A DNA stretch of 64,000 bases. Source: Firm-04 sp045600205. GTDB lineage: Bacteria; Bacillota; Clostridia; Oscillospirales; Ruminococcaceae. The DNA lies in contig JAZRXM010000001.1 of assembly GCA_045600205.1 (NCBI GenBank), positions 1 through 64,000 of the forward strand, written 5' to 3'. The number at the start of each line of letters is the position of its first letter. Positions within the stretch are counted from its first letter, which is position 1. The notes under the pieces were generated by a model. It did no database searches. It saw only the letters and a program-made list of their open reading frames with translations, and was not told the DNA's origin. Below are positions 35,056 through 43,782 of the stretch, in pieces. The position numbers and the translations under genes were made by a program.

Positions 35056-36165
35056 ATGGAAATTACCGAATATCGCGCAAATGCTATGCAGATGATCGCC
35101 CTGACCCGCTGCGCCCTCAACGGTTCGAAACCCGATGAAGCACTGATATCCTCTTTGCAGCCGGATCAGCTGTTTACGGTTTGCCAAAGTCATGCGCTGA
35201 CTGCCTGCGTTGCCTACGCACTCGAATCGGCAGGCGTTTCCAATGCGGCGTTTGATGATGCCAAAAATAAGGCGATACGCAAAAATCTTCTGCTGGATGC
35301 TGAACGCGCCAAGATCCTCAAACGGCTCGAACAGGAGAAAATCTGGTATCTGCCCCTCAAAGGCGCAATCCTCAAAGACTGGTATCCCAAAATCGGAATG
35401 CGCCAAATGTCCGACAACGACATCCTCTGCGACCCCGACCGCCGCGCCGATATTCGTCAGCTGATGCTCGATATGGGCTTTTCCTGCGAGCATTTCGAAA
35501 AGGGAAACGATGACGCCTACTACAAAGAACCCGTTTTTAATTTCGAAATGCACCACTCGCTCTTTTCTGCCGCCCATAGCCCAAAACTCTACGCTTACTA
35601 CGGGAATATCAAGCAAAAACTCGTAAAAGATGAGGGCAATCTCTACGGCTTCCGTTTCCGCGATGAGGATTTCTACGTCTATGCCATCGCACACCTTTAT
35701 CAGCATTATGTCAGCTGCGGTACCGGTGTGCGCTCGCTGTTCGATACCGCGGTGATGCTGCGGAAATTTAACGATACACTCGATTTTTCGTATATTTCTT
35801 CACAGACCGATGCCCTCGGCATCACCGATTTTGAAAACAGGATACGGCGAATCTCCCTGAACATCATGCAGGGGAATCTACTGAATGCGGAAGATTCGGA
35901 AATGCTCGATTTTTGCATCACCTCCGGTACCTACGGCAACAAAAATCACGAAACCGAAAACCTCCTGCGCGAACATCAGAATTCTAAGGGCAGATACCTT
36001 TGGAATCGCCTGTTTCCACCCATGGACTGGGTCGCAACCTATTACCCGTTTTTTGCAAAACATCCGTGGCTGATGCCCGTTTTGTGGATTTACAGACCCA
36101 TCCGCGGCATCTTTTGTCACGCAAAAGAATTGAAAACAGAGCTGACGCATCTGCGGCGGCTTTGA
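35056..36165 (+). CDS. Uncharacterised nucleotidyltransferase (NTP_transf_5 type)
   Basis: 369-residue protein I place in the uncharacterised nucleotidyltransferase family PF14907. The pattern WYLPLKGAILKDWYPKIG, then RQMSDNDILCDP, gives the G and D-x-D residues of the polymerase-beta-like fold; EMHHSLFS follows. Relatives occur beside polysaccharide and peptide-modification genes. GAGGGGAGC lies before the ATG. Probably a separate transcript from galE. Substrate unknown. Confidence 0.75.
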   Translation: MEITEYRANAMQMIALTRCALNGSKPDEALISSLQPDQLFTVCQSHALTACVAYALESAGVSNAAFDDAKNKAIRKNLLLDAERAKILKRLEQEKIWYLPLKGAILKDWYPKIGMRQMSDNDILCDPDRRADIRQLMLDMGFSCEHFEKGNDDAYYKEPVFNFEMHHSLFSAAHSPKLYAYYGNIKQKLVKDEGNLYGFRFRDEDFYVYAIAHLYQHYVSCGTGVRSLFDTAVMLRKFNDTLDFSYISSQTDALGITDFENRIRRISLNIMQGNLLNAEDSEMLDFCITSGTYGNKNHETENLLREHQNSKGRYLWNRLFPPMDWVATYYPFFAKHPWLMPVLWIYRPIRGIFCHAKELKTELTHLRRL

Positions 36166-36191
36166 AATATACACATAAGGGGATTGAAACT

Positions 36192-36887
36192 ATGCTGGAA
36201 CAACTAAAAAAAGAGGTTTGTGCAGCAAATCTGGAACTCGTCGCACGCGGCGTTGTCATCTATACCTGGGGCAATGTCAGCGGCATTGACCGCGAAAATG
36301 GTCTGGTCGTCATTAAGCCTTCCGGTGTGGACTACGCCGGCATGACCCCCGATGATATGGTCGTTGTCGATTTGCGGTCGGGCGCGGTCGTCGAGGGAAA
36401 ATGGAAACCTTCCTCCGATACCCAAACACATCTCGAACTGTATCGGCAGTTTCCCGCAATCGGCGGCATTACCCATACCCATTCCGTCAACGCGGTCGCT
36501 TTTGCGCAGGCCGGTATGGATATTCCCGCGCTCGGTACCACGCACGCCGACTACTTCTACGGCACGGTTCCATGCGCCAGAGAACTGACCAAAGAGGAAG
36601 TCGATTCCGATTACGAACTCAGCACGGGAAAGGTCATTGTGGAAACTCTGCGTCAGCGCGGCATCGACCCCATGGCGATTCCCGGCATTGTTGTGAAAAA
36701 TCACGGTCCGTTTACCTGGGGAAAAGACGCTGCTGCGTCCGTTTATCATGCTGTGGTGCTGGATACCGTGGCGGAAATGACCCTCAAAACCCTCCTGCTG
36801 AACCCGCAGGCTTCCATGCAGCAGTATATTCTCGACAAGCATTACCTCAGAAAACACGGTCCGAATGCGTATTATGGACAGAAATAA
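36192..36887 (+). CDS. araD: L-ribulose-5-phosphate 4-epimerase
   Basis: Zinc enzyme that converts L-ribulose-5-phosphate to D-xylulose-5-phosphate, feeding pentoses into the pentose phosphate pathway. At 231 residues it is the same length as the E. coli enzyme and carries the expected metal/catalytic residues at the same positions: Asp76 (SSDTQTH), His95 and His97 (THTHSVNA) and His171 (KNHGPF). TWGNVSG and GTTHADYFYG are further family motifs. GGGGATTG precedes the ATG. No araA/araB neighbours, so the class II aldolase family member UlaF/SgbE is an alternative name. Confidence 0.92.
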   Translation: MLEQLKKEVCAANLELVARGVVIYTWGNVSGIDRENGLVVIKPSGVDYAGMTPDDMVVVDLRSGAVVEGKWKPSSDTQTHLELYRQFPAIGGITHTHSVNAVAFAQAGMDIPALGTTHADYFYGTVPCARELTKEEVDSDYELSTGKVIVETLRQRGIDPMAIPGIVVKNHGPFTWGKDAAASVYHAVVLDTVAEMTLKTLLLNPQASMQQYILDKHYLRKHGPNAYYGQK

Positions 36888-36916
36888 TCACAAATTCATC
36901 AAAATGCGATGTGGTA

Positions 36917-36953
36917 TCTGCGATGCATTCATTTCAAAAATCGCAGAGCGCGA
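36917..36953. repeat. Inverted-repeat element, copy 2 (short form)
   Basis: TCTGCGAT (36917-36924) and ATCGCAGA (36940-36947) bound a 15-base loop that begins GCATTCAT as in the other copies; the right arm continues AGCGCGA to 36953 exactly as in copy 3. It lies between the convergent araD and spoIIID genes. Confidence 0.75.
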
Positions 36954-36964
36954 CACACCCTTTT

Positions 36965-37252
36965 TCAGTGTTCTTTGCGCTGCTCGTATTTCTGTTTCGT
37001 CGCAAGCCCGCCTCGTATGTGCCGCTCTTGCTTGTTCTGCGCGATCACGCCCTGCACTTCCTCCGATAACGACGGCGCTACCTGCGGCAGCTTCGTCGAT
37101 ATATCCTTATGTACCGTTGACTTCGATATCCCAAAATGTTTCGCCGTGCTACGTACCGTCGCACGCTGCGCTACCATGTATTCCCCAAGCCGTATCGCCC
37201 GCAGATTCAATTCTTCCCTGCTCCGCGTCAGCTCTCGCACTCTTTTCTTCAA
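36965..37252 (-). CDS. spoIIID: Sporulation transcription factor SpoIIID
   Basis: Mother-cell DNA-binding protein that tunes sigma-E and sigma-K regulons. The helix-turn-helix ATVRSTAKHFGISKSTVHKD, then TKLPQVAPSL and ERHIRGGLATKQKYE, are diagnostic. About 95 residues. I choose the TTG at 37252 because AAGGAG is eight bases upstream; a GTG at 37261 is only three bases from it. Divergent from pyrE. No sigma-E promoter that I would defend is visible upstream. Confidence 0.95.
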   Translation of the reverse strand: MKKRVRELTRSREELNLRAIRLGEYMVAQRATVRSTAKHFGISKSTVHKDISTKLPQVAPSLSEEVQGVIAQNKQERHIRGGLATKQKYEQRKEH

Positions 37253-37326
37253 ATCACTCACTCCTTGTGCGTTGACTTTCTACCTCACTCTATGTTCCTT
37301 TCCTCTTGTTTATGCGATTTCACCCC

Positions 37327-37355
37327 TTGCTTTTTTCTGCGGTTTGTAGTATAAT
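37327..37355 (+). promoter_or_regulatory. Sigma-A promoter for pyrE
   Basis: TTGCTT at 37327-37332, 17-base spacer, TATAAT at 37350-37355. Confidence 0.8.
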
Positions 37356-37387
37356 ATAGAAAACATTTGCGAAAGGCGGTCTGTATC

Positions 37388-38044
37388 ATGACCTACAAGG
37401 AAGAATTTATCCAATTTATGGCGGAATGCGGTGTGCTCACATTCGGCGACTTTACCCTCAAAAGCGGCAGAAAAGCCCCCTATTTTATTAACACCGGTAA
37501 CTACAAGACCGGCAAGCAGCTTTGCCGTCTGGGTGAATATTACGCGGCTTGTATGCAGGAAAACGGTATGTCCGCGGATGTCCTTTTCGGACCCGCTTAT
37601 AAGGGTATCCCGCTCGCTGCCGCCGCTTCCATCGCGCTGTGGAAAAATCACGGCATTGATGTCGGCTACGCCTACGACCGCAAAGAGGTCAAAGACCACG
37701 GCGAGGGCGGCATGATCGTCGGCTCGAAACTCGAGGACGGCACCAAGGTCGTGCTCATCGAGGACGTTATGACCTCCGGTAAGGCACTCCGCGAGGTTTA
37801 CCCCAAACTCAAATCCGTTGCCGATGTCAACGTCACCGGCATGGTCATTACCGTTGACCGCCAGGAAAAAGGTCTGCAAAGCGAACAGTCCGCTGTTCAG
37901 GAAGTCAAGGCGGAATTCGGTATCGACGTTCACGCAATCGTTACCATGAGCGATATCATCGCTGCAATCGAAAACGGCATCGTCGATGGCAAGGACTATC
38001 TGCCGCAAATGAGAAGCTATCGCGAACAGTACGGCGTTATTTAA
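37388..38044 (+). CDS. pyrE: Orotate phosphoribosyltransferase
   Basis: Adds PRPP to orotate in pyrimidine synthesis. The PRPP loop VVLIEDVMTSGKAL and the substrate segments SGRKAPYFINTG and GPAYKGIPLAAAASIAL are present. 218 residues. AAAGGCGG precedes the ATG at 37388. It stands alone, apart from other pyr genes, with its own promoter and terminator. No pyrimidine attenuator (PyrR-type leader) is evident in the short upstream region. Confidence 0.95.
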   Translation: MTYKEEFIQFMAECGVLTFGDFTLKSGRKAPYFINTGNYKTGKQLCRLGEYYAACMQENGMSADVLFGPAYKGIPLAAAASIALWKNHGIDVGYAYDRKEVKDHGEGGMIVGSKLEDGTKVVLIEDVMTSGKALREVYPKLKSVADVNVTGMVITVDRQEKGLQSEQSAVQEVKAEFGIDVHAIVTMSDIIAAIENGIVDGKDYLPQMRSYREQYGVI

Positions 38045-38081
38045 TCTGTTTCTGGACAAGCTGCGCAAATTAAGCTAAATG

Positions 38082-38131
38082 ATGAGAGCGTATTCTGTCA
38101 ATTGAGAAGTTGACAAACGCTCTCATTTTTT
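38082..38131 (+). terminator. Terminator of pyrE overlapping the next promoter
   Basis: ATGAGAGCGT (38082-38091) pairs with ACGCTCTCAT (38117-38126), and inner TGTCAA pairs with TTGACA; TTTTT follows. The inner right arm is the -35 box of the promoter at 38110-38138. Confidence 0.85.
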
Positions 38132-38138
38132 GTATAAT
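38110..38138 (+). promoter_or_regulatory. Consensus sigma-A promoter ahead of the rimP leader
   Basis: TTGACA at 38110-38115, 17-base spacer, TATAAT at 38133-38138. It lies 328 bases before rimP, inside the pyrE terminator. Confidence 0.88.
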
Positions 38139-38145
38139 AAAGCCA

Positions 38146-38440
38146 AGGATGTCCGGTTAGGGAGGGCGTTCTGATTCGGGAGAAGTGGTGTACCGATTAC
38201 GGCATTTTGCCGCAACAGAAACAGAAATACCGAATCATATGATGTTTTCGGGCGTCGCTTCGCGTGATGCCCGAAAATGTTATGTAAATTCTGCGGCCGT
38301 TCTCATACGAAATTGTGCAGGTTGCGGAAAAACTACCCCGAAATCGGAAAATGCTTGCTTTTTATCGCATTTTGTGATACCATTATTATAGTAAATATGA
38401 AAGAAGGAAAGACCGGAAACAAAATCCGGTCTTTCTTTTA
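38146..38440 (+). ncRNA. Candidate structured leader or small RNA upstream of rimP
   Basis: Between the promoter at 38110 and a strong terminator at 38404-38440 lies about 295 bases with no credible gene. Helices seen by eye: GATTCGG (38173-38179) with CCGAATC (38230-38236), enclosing CGGCA/TGCCG (38200-38212); and TTTTCGGGC (38245-38253) with GCCCGAAAA (38269-38277), extended inward by five pairs. A 68-codon open frame at 38185 has no ribosome site. I do not recognise a known RNA family. It may be an attenuation leader of the nusA operon or a free-standing small RNA. Confidence 0.45.
38404..38440 (+). terminator. Strong intrinsic terminator 26 bases before rimP (attenuator)
   Basis: AAAGACCGGA (38409-38418), loop AACAAAA, TCCGGTCTTT (38426-38435), then CTTTT; the stem can extend to about 15 pairs with G-U. 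Lying in the leader of the nusA operon, it must be read through for the operon to be made. Confidence 0.9.
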
Positions 38441-38465
38441 TGTTTTGAAACAGAAAGGTGTACGC

Positions 38466-38993
38466 ATGAAAATCAAAAAGTTTGGCAACACCGAAAGCCG
38501 CATCTATGAACTGGTCCAGCCAATCGCTGAGGAACAAGGGCTGATCGTCTGGGATGTTCGCTTCGAGAAGGAAGGCGCAATGTGGTATCTCCGCGTGTTC
38601 CTCGATCACATGGACAGACCCGTCAACATCTCTGACTGCGAAAACGTCACCAGACCCCTCAATAAGCTGCTGGATGAACTGGACCCCATTTCGCAGACCT
38701 ATACCCTCGAAGTCGGGTCGGCAGGTCTGGAACGCGAGCTGATTCGGGAAACACATTTCGATGCCTGCGAAGGCTCTAAAGTCACAGTCAGACTGATCCG
38801 TCCGCTCGAATCAGGAGAACGCGAACTCGTCGGCACCCTCATCGGCTGCGATAAGGAAAATGTCACGGTCACTGTCGGCGAACAATCCTACTCCGTGCCG
38901 CTCGCTCAGGCGGCTTTCGTCCGTCTGGCTGACTTCGACGAGGAAAACGAGGTCGGCAATGCACAAAATCCGTCTACCGAAACCGCTTTTTAA
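38466..38993 (+). CDS. rimP: Ribosome maturation factor RimP
   Basis: Assists 30S subunit maturation. 175 residues with the family pattern at the N-terminus (VQPIAEEQGLIVWDVRFEKEG) and ISDCENVTRPLNKLLDELDP plus YTLEVGSAGLERELIRETHF in the middle; the C-terminal SH3-like domain carries GTLIGCDKENVTV. ATG at 38466 follows AGAAAGGTG. First gene of the rimP-nusA-ylxR-ylxQ-infB operon. Confidence 0.95.
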   Translation: MKIKKFGNTESRIYELVQPIAEEQGLIVWDVRFEKEGAMWYLRVFLDHMDRPVNISDCENVTRPLNKLLDELDPISQTYTLEVGSAGLERELIRETHFDACEGSKVTVRLIRPLESGERELVGTLIGCDKENVTVTVGEQSYSVPLAQAAFVRLADFDEENEVGNAQNPSTETAF

Positions 38994-39052
38994 TTTTGTA
39001 TCACAATTCGCGCTCATCCGCGGATTGCCATTTTTGAGAGGAGAACATCACC

Positions 39053-40153
39053 ATGAATGAAGGGTTCTTTGAGGCACTCGCTGCATTGGAAAGCGAGAAC
39101 AGCGTCGAGCAGGCTTTGCTGGTCGAAAAGGTGGAGCAGGCGATGCTGAAAGCTGCCAAGAAAGCTTACCCCTATGAGGAAGAAGAAGATTTCCGCGTGC
39201 ATATCGACCCCGCCAACCACAAGTTCGAGGTCTTTATGAAAAAGAGCGTTGTCAGAGGCACGCCCTCTACGGAATATGAGGTCAGCATGGAGGAGGCAAA
39301 GCTTCGCGACCCGAACTGCGAAGAGGGCGATTCCATCGAATGCCCGCTCGATCCCGCAGAATTCGGCAGAAGCATCGCACAGTTTGCAAAACAAACGATC
39401 CGCGGCGACCTCCGTGCCATCAACCGCATACAGATGATGGAGAAATTTGAATCCAAGGAAAACCAGATCATTACCGTCAAGGTCATGCTCGTGGAACCCG
39501 GCAGCGGTACCGTTACCGTCGAATACGATAAGACTGAACTCTATCTCTCCCGCAAGGAACAGATTCCCGGTGAAGTCCTCACCGAAGGTCAGATGATCAA
39601 GGTTTACGTCACCGGCATTGTCAACAGGGAGAAAAAACCAATTGTCCGTATCTCCCGCGTGGACAAAAACCTCGTCAGCAAATTGTTCGAAAATGCTGTG
39701 CCCGAAATCGCTGACGGCATCGTTCAGATCAAGGCAATTGCCAGAGAAGCAGGCTTCCGCTCGAAAATCGCTGTCTGCTCTACCGACCCCAACGTCGATG
39801 CGCTCGGCGCCTGCATCGGTCCCCGCCGCTCCAGAATCGACTCCATCGTCAAGGAACTGCACGGCGAGAAAATCGACATCATTCCCTATTCCGAGGAACC
39901 CGCAGAGTTCATCAACAGAGCACTTGCTCCCGCTACGGTCATTTCTACAACCCTCGCAGAAGGCGAGATCAAAGCTGCAACCGTCATTGTGCCGAACCAG
40001 TATCTCTCACTCGCGATCGGCAACAAGGGTCAGAACGCAAAACTCGCTGCGAAACTGACCGGCTACAAAATCGACATCAAGCCTGAGATCCCCGTGCCCG
40101 ATAAGGCTGAGGAGGAATCCGCTGAGGAACTCGGTGCTGAGGTCGCCGAATAA
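39053..40153 (+). CDS. nusA: Transcription termination/antitermination factor NusA
   Basis: RNA-polymerase-associated factor controlling pausing and termination. N-terminal RNAP-binding domain (1-125), S1 domain (about 130-200, GSGTVTVEYDKTELYLSRKEQ split), KH1 (AREAGFRSKIAV, DALGACIGPRRSRI) and KH2 (LSLAIGNKGQNAKLAAKLTG). 366 residues with a Glu-rich C-terminal tail and no acidic repeats of the proteobacterial type. GAGAGGAG precedes the ATG. May regulate its own operon through the upstream terminator. Confidence 0.97.
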   Translation: MNEGFFEALAALESENSVEQALLVEKVEQAMLKAAKKAYPYEEEEDFRVHIDPANHKFEVFMKKSVVRGTPSTEYEVSMEEAKLRDPNCEEGDSIECPLDPAEFGRSIAQFAKQTIRGDLRAINRIQMMEKFESKENQIITVKVMLVEPGSGTVTVEYDKTELYLSRKEQIPGEVLTEGQMIKVYVTGIVNREKKPIVRISRVDKNLVSKLFENAVPEIADGIVQIKAIAREAGFRSKIAVCSTDPNVDALGACIGPRRSRIDSIVKELHGEKIDIIPYSEEPAEFINRALAPATVISTTLAEGEIKAATVIVPNQYLSLAIGNKGQNAKLAAKLTGYKIDIKPEIPVPDKAEEESAEELGAEVAE

Positions 40154-40179
40154 GCGGCACACTGAAGGAGCGAAACACC

Positions 40180-40470
40180 ATGACAACAAAAAAAGTTCCG
40201 CTTCGAATGTGCATCGGATGCGGCGAAATGAAACCAAAACGCGAACTCATTCGCATCGTCCGTCAGCCCGATGATACCGTTTGCCTCGACGCAACAGGCA
40301 AAAAGGCCGGCCGCGGTGCATATATTTGTCCGCAGAACGATTGCCTGCAAAAAGCGAAAAAAGGCAGAAAACTCGAAAAGTCTTTCTCCTGCCGCATCGA
40401 AGATGCGGTCTATGACGCTTTGACCACGCAACTCGCGGAGCTGGAGGCGCAGTCAAGTGACCACGAATGA
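40180..40470 (+). CDS. ylxR: YlxR family RNA-binding protein
   Basis: Small DUF448 protein found between nusA and infB in most Firmicutes. LRMCIGCGEMKPKRELIR and GRGAYICPQNDC are the signature. 96 residues. Proposed RNA-binding; YlxR has been linked to RNase P and transcription control in relatives. Overlaps the next gene by 14 bases. Confidence 0.93.
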   Translation: MTTKKVPLRMCIGCGEMKPKRELIRIVRQPDDTVCLDATGKKAGRGAYICPQNDCLQKAKKGRKLEKSFSCRIEDAVYDALTTQLAELEAQSSDHE

Positions 40471-40777
40471 TAATCGCATCATACAGTTGCTGACCATGTG
40501 CCGCCGCGCAGGTAAATTACTGCTCGGTTTTGATGCGGTCAAAGAGGCAAACACAGCAGGGAAAATTACTTTCGTGCTGCTTTCTCAGGACGCATCCCAG
40601 AAAACCGAAAAGGAGATCCGCTTCTTCTGCAAGGATGTCCCGATCCGCAGAGTGCCAATGTCTATGGACGCTCTCGCAATGTTTTTCCGAAAACGCACCG
40701 CCGTTCTCGGCGTTTGCGATGCGGGCTTTTCCGCAAAGCTTTCTCAGCTTTTGCCCGCAGAGGATGAAACTGTATAG
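40457..40777 (+). CDS. ylxQ: L7Ae-family ribosomal protein (YlxQ/RplGA)
   Basis: 106 residues with the L7Ae/L30e/S12e fold that binds kink-turn RNA. The pattern TMCRRAGKLLLGFDAVKEA, ITFVLLSQDASQKTEKEI and AVLGVCDAGFSAKL is typical of YlxQ. GTG start overlapping the ylxR end, with GGAGCTGGAGG upstream. Fourth gene in the operon. Confidence 0.9.
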   Translation: MTTNDNRIIQLLTMCRRAGKLLLGFDAVKEANTAGKITFVLLSQDASQKTEKEIRFFCKDVPIRRVPMSMDALAMFFRKRTAVLGVCDAGFSAKLSQLLPAEDETV

Positions 40778-40844
40778 TATGCCTTTGATCTCATTTGGCG
40801 TGAATCAAAGGTCCGTTTGATAGAACCAAAGGGGGTATTTGCCT

Positions 40845-43703
40845 ATGCCAACAATTAAGGTGAAACTCAGTGATTTTGCCGCAGATCTGAACGTCGCGGC
40901 GCAGGAGCTTGCTGACCAGCTCAAGGAACTGGATGGAAAAGTCCGCAAGCCTTCTGCCTCCGTCAATGAGCAGGAAATGAACTACCTGCTCGAAAAACGT
41001 TCCAAATCTGTGCAGGTCGAAAATTTTGACGCTTATTTCGCAGACCGCGGCACCGCCGTTCGTCATGAAGCAGAGGAGGACAAATCCGCTGCCGCGAAAC
41101 CCGTTGCCGCAAAACCGCAGCGCGTGGAAAAAACTTCGGAGAAACCCGCGAAAAAACAAGCAAAATCTGTCGAGAAGCAGACTGCTGCTCCTGCACCCGC
41201 TCCCAAAGAGGAGGTCAAAGCTGCTCCCGCAGCCAAGGAAGCAGAACCCAAACAGGATACTGCTACGGCTGAAACGACTGCACCCGCTGTTCCTGTTCAG
41301 GAAAAAACAGAGCCCGCTCCGACTCCCGCACCTGCTCCCGCTCCGCGCGTGCTGACTCCCGCTATGATCGAGCAGCGTGCAAGAGAAAAAGCTGCACAGT
41401 ACGAGAAAGCACAGGCTGCTAAGAAAAAAACACAGCAGCAGGAAAAACCGCGTCAGCCCCAGAACCAGAATCAGAACCACAATAACGCGCCGAAGCCTGC
41501 TCCCGCTCAGCAGCAGCAGAAAGAACAGCCCCAGAAGCCCGTCGCTCCGACACCCGCTCCCGCTCCTGTTCAGCAGAAACCCGCTCCCGTACAGCAGAAA
41601 CAGGCTCCTGCACCCCAGCAGCCGAAAGCTCCCAAAAAACCCGCAAAGGCACAGGAGCACGGCGAGCGTACCAAATTGCAGGCGGAATTCGCTTCCTCTA
41701 CCGAGGTGCAGCCCAGTCAGCAGCGCCATATGGTGGATACCCGCGGCACTTACGTGGACCTCGATAAGTACAACGAGCGTTACGAACAGATCGCTCCGCA
41801 GGGCAGAGGCGGCAAAAACGATAATCTGTCCTCCAAAAAACAGAAAATTACGCAGAAATCTCAGCAGAGAAACCGCTTGCAGCACTCCGGTAAGGTCAAG
41901 GAGTCGGAGGCGGAAAAGCTGAAGCGTCTGGAACTGGAACGCGCCAGAAAACAACAGCTCAAAGTCATGATCCCTGATATGATCATCGTCAGCGAACTCG
42001 CTTCCCGCCTGAAAGTTCAGGTCCGCGATGTCATGAAAAAACTGATGGGTCTCGGCGTCATGGCGACCATTAACGAGGAAATCGACTTCGATACCGCTTC
42101 TCTCGTCGCGGAGGAACTCGGCGCAAAGGTCGAGCATGAGGTCATTGTGACCATCGAGGAACGTCTCATTGTCGATGAGGAGGACCCCGAGGATATGCTC
42201 GAAGAACGCTGCCCTGTCGTCGTTGTCATGGGCCACGTTGACCACGGTAAAACTTCTATCCTCGACCGCATCCGTAACGCAAATGTTACCGCTTCCGAGG
42301 CAGGCGGCATCACCCAGCACATCGGCGCTTATCAGGTCAAACACGAGGGCAAGACCATTACATTCCTCGATACCCCCGGTCACGAGGCATTTACCTCGAT
42401 GCGTGCCCGCGGCGCAAATATCACCGATATCGCTATCCTCGTCGTTGCTGCCGACGACGGCATCATGCCGCAGACCATTGAGTCCATTCACCACGCAAAG
42501 GCTGCCGGCGTTTCCATTATCGTTGCCATCAACAAAATGGATAAAGAAGGCGCTGACCCCGAACGCATCAAGCAGCAGCTCACCGAACACGAGCTTGTCT
42601 GCGAGGAGTGGGGCGGCGATACCATCTGCGTTCCCGTTTCCGCAAAAACAGGCATGGGCATCGAGGACCTCCTCGAAAACGTGCTGCTCGTTGCGGAAGT
42701 CCGTGAACTGAAAGCCAATCCGCACCGCCTCGCAAAGGGTACTGTCATTGAAGCACGCCTGGATAAGGGCCGCGGTCCGATCGCTACCATTCTCGTACAG
42801 AACGGTACGCTCCACACCGGCGACGTCATCATCGCAGGTACCGCTGTCGGTAAGGTGCGTGTCATGACCAACCACAAGGGCAGAACCGTCAAAGAGGCTG
42901 GTCCCTCCGTTCCTGTTGAGATCACCGGTCTTGCGGAAGTTCCGAGCGCAGGCGATATCTTCAACGCCGTTGAGGATGAACGTCTGGCAAGAGAACTCGT
43001 CGAACAGCGCAAGCATGAGGCGAAAGAGGAACAGTTCCGCAACTACCACAAGGTCACACTCGACAACCTGTTCTCGCAGATCGCTGAGGGCGAAATGAAA
43101 GAACTCGCACTCATCGTTAAGGCTGACGTTCAGGGCTCCGTCGAAGCCGTTACACAATCCTTGGAGCGTATCTCCAATGACGAGGTTCGCGTCAAGGTCA
43201 TTCACGGCGCGGTCGGTGCAATTTCTGAAAGCGACGTCATGCTCGCTACCGCTTCCAATGCCATCATCGTCGGCTTCAACGTCCGCCCGATGCCCGTTGC
43301 CGCCGAAACCGCTGCACGCGATGGCGTCGATATCCGCCTCTACCGCATCATCTATGACGCAATTGAGGAGATCACTACCGCTATGAAGGGTATGCTGGCT
43401 CCCAAATTCCGCGAAGTCGAACAGGCACGCGTCGAGGTGCGTCAGGTTTGGCATATTTCCGGCAAAACCGCTGCCGGCTGCTATGTCCTCAGCGGTAAGG
43501 TCACCCGTGCTTGCCAGATCCGTGTCGTCCGTGACGGCATCATCATCGCTGACGACAAGATCGACTCGCTCCGCCGCTTCAAGGACGACGTCAAGGAAGT
43601 CGCAAGCGGCTACGAGTGCGGCGTTTCCCTCGAAAAATATGCCGATATCAAGGAAGGCGATATCCTCGAAGCGTATACCATCGAGGAGTACCGCGAGGAC
43701 TGA
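40845..43703 (+). CDS. infB: Translation initiation factor IF-2
   Basis: GTPase that brings initiator tRNA to the 30S subunit. IF2-N domain at the N-terminus (KLSDFAADLNVAAQEL), then a long Ala/Pro/Gln/Lys-rich linker (about 75-310), G-domain with GHVDHGKTS (about 462-470), DTPGHEAF, NKMDKEGAD and SAKTGMGIEDL, followed by domains II-IV. 952 residues. ATG at 40845, nine bases after AAAGGGGG; an in-frame TTG at 40839 is less likely. A small hairpin (CCTTTGAT 40782-40789 with ATCAAAGG 40804-40811) lies just upstream. Confidence 0.97.
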   Translation: MPTIKVKLSDFAADLNVAAQELADQLKELDGKVRKPSASVNEQEMNYLLEKRSKSVQVENFDAYFADRGTAVRHEAEEDKSAAAKPVAAKPQRVEKTSEKPAKKQAKSVEKQTAAPAPAPKEEVKAAPAAKEAEPKQDTATAETTAPAVPVQEKTEPAPTPAPAPAPRVLTPAMIEQRAREKAAQYEKAQAAKKKTQQQEKPRQPQNQNQNHNNAPKPAPAQQQQKEQPQKPVAPTPAPAPVQQKPAPVQQKQAPAPQQPKAPKKPAKAQEHGERTKLQAEFASSTEVQPSQQRHMVDTRGTYVDLDKYNERYEQIAPQGRGGKNDNLSSKKQKITQKSQQRNRLQHSGKVKESEAEKLKRLELERARKQQLKVMIPDMIIVSELASRLKVQVRDVMKKLMGLGVMATINEEIDFDTASLVAEELGAKVEHEVIVTIEERLIVDEEDPEDMLEERCPVVVVMGHVDHGKTSILDRIRNANVTASEAGGITQHIGAYQVKHEGKTITFLDTPGHEAFTSMRARGANITDIAILVVAADDGIMPQTIESIHHAKAAGVSIIVAINKMDKEGADPERIKQQLTEHELVCEEWGGDTICVPVSAKTGMGIEDLLENVLLVAEVRELKANPHRLAKGTVIEARLDKGRGPIATILVQNGTLHTGDVIIAGTAVGKVRVMTNHKGRTVKEAGPSVPVEITGLAEVPSAGDIFNAVEDERLARELVEQRKHEAKEEQFRNYHKVTLDNLFSQIAEGEMKELALIVKADVQGSVEAVTQSLERISNDEVRVKVIHGAVGAISESDVMLATASNAIIVGFNVRPMPVAAETAARDGVDIRLYRIIYDAIEEITTAMKGMLAPKFREVEQARVEVRQVWHISGKTAAGCYVLSGKVTRACQIRVVRDGIIIADDKIDSLRRFKDDVKEVASGYECGVSLEKYADIKEGDILEAYTIEEYRED

Positions 43704-43782
43704 ACCTTCGAGAATCGGACGGCAGAATGTAAAAATGTGCGACTGCGGCGGGTTTCCGCCGCATAAGACAGGAGGATAAATC

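Noticed and set aside
38185..38391. A 68-codon frame in the rimP leader
   Set aside because: No ribosome site, and it runs across the helices; more likely non-coding RNA.
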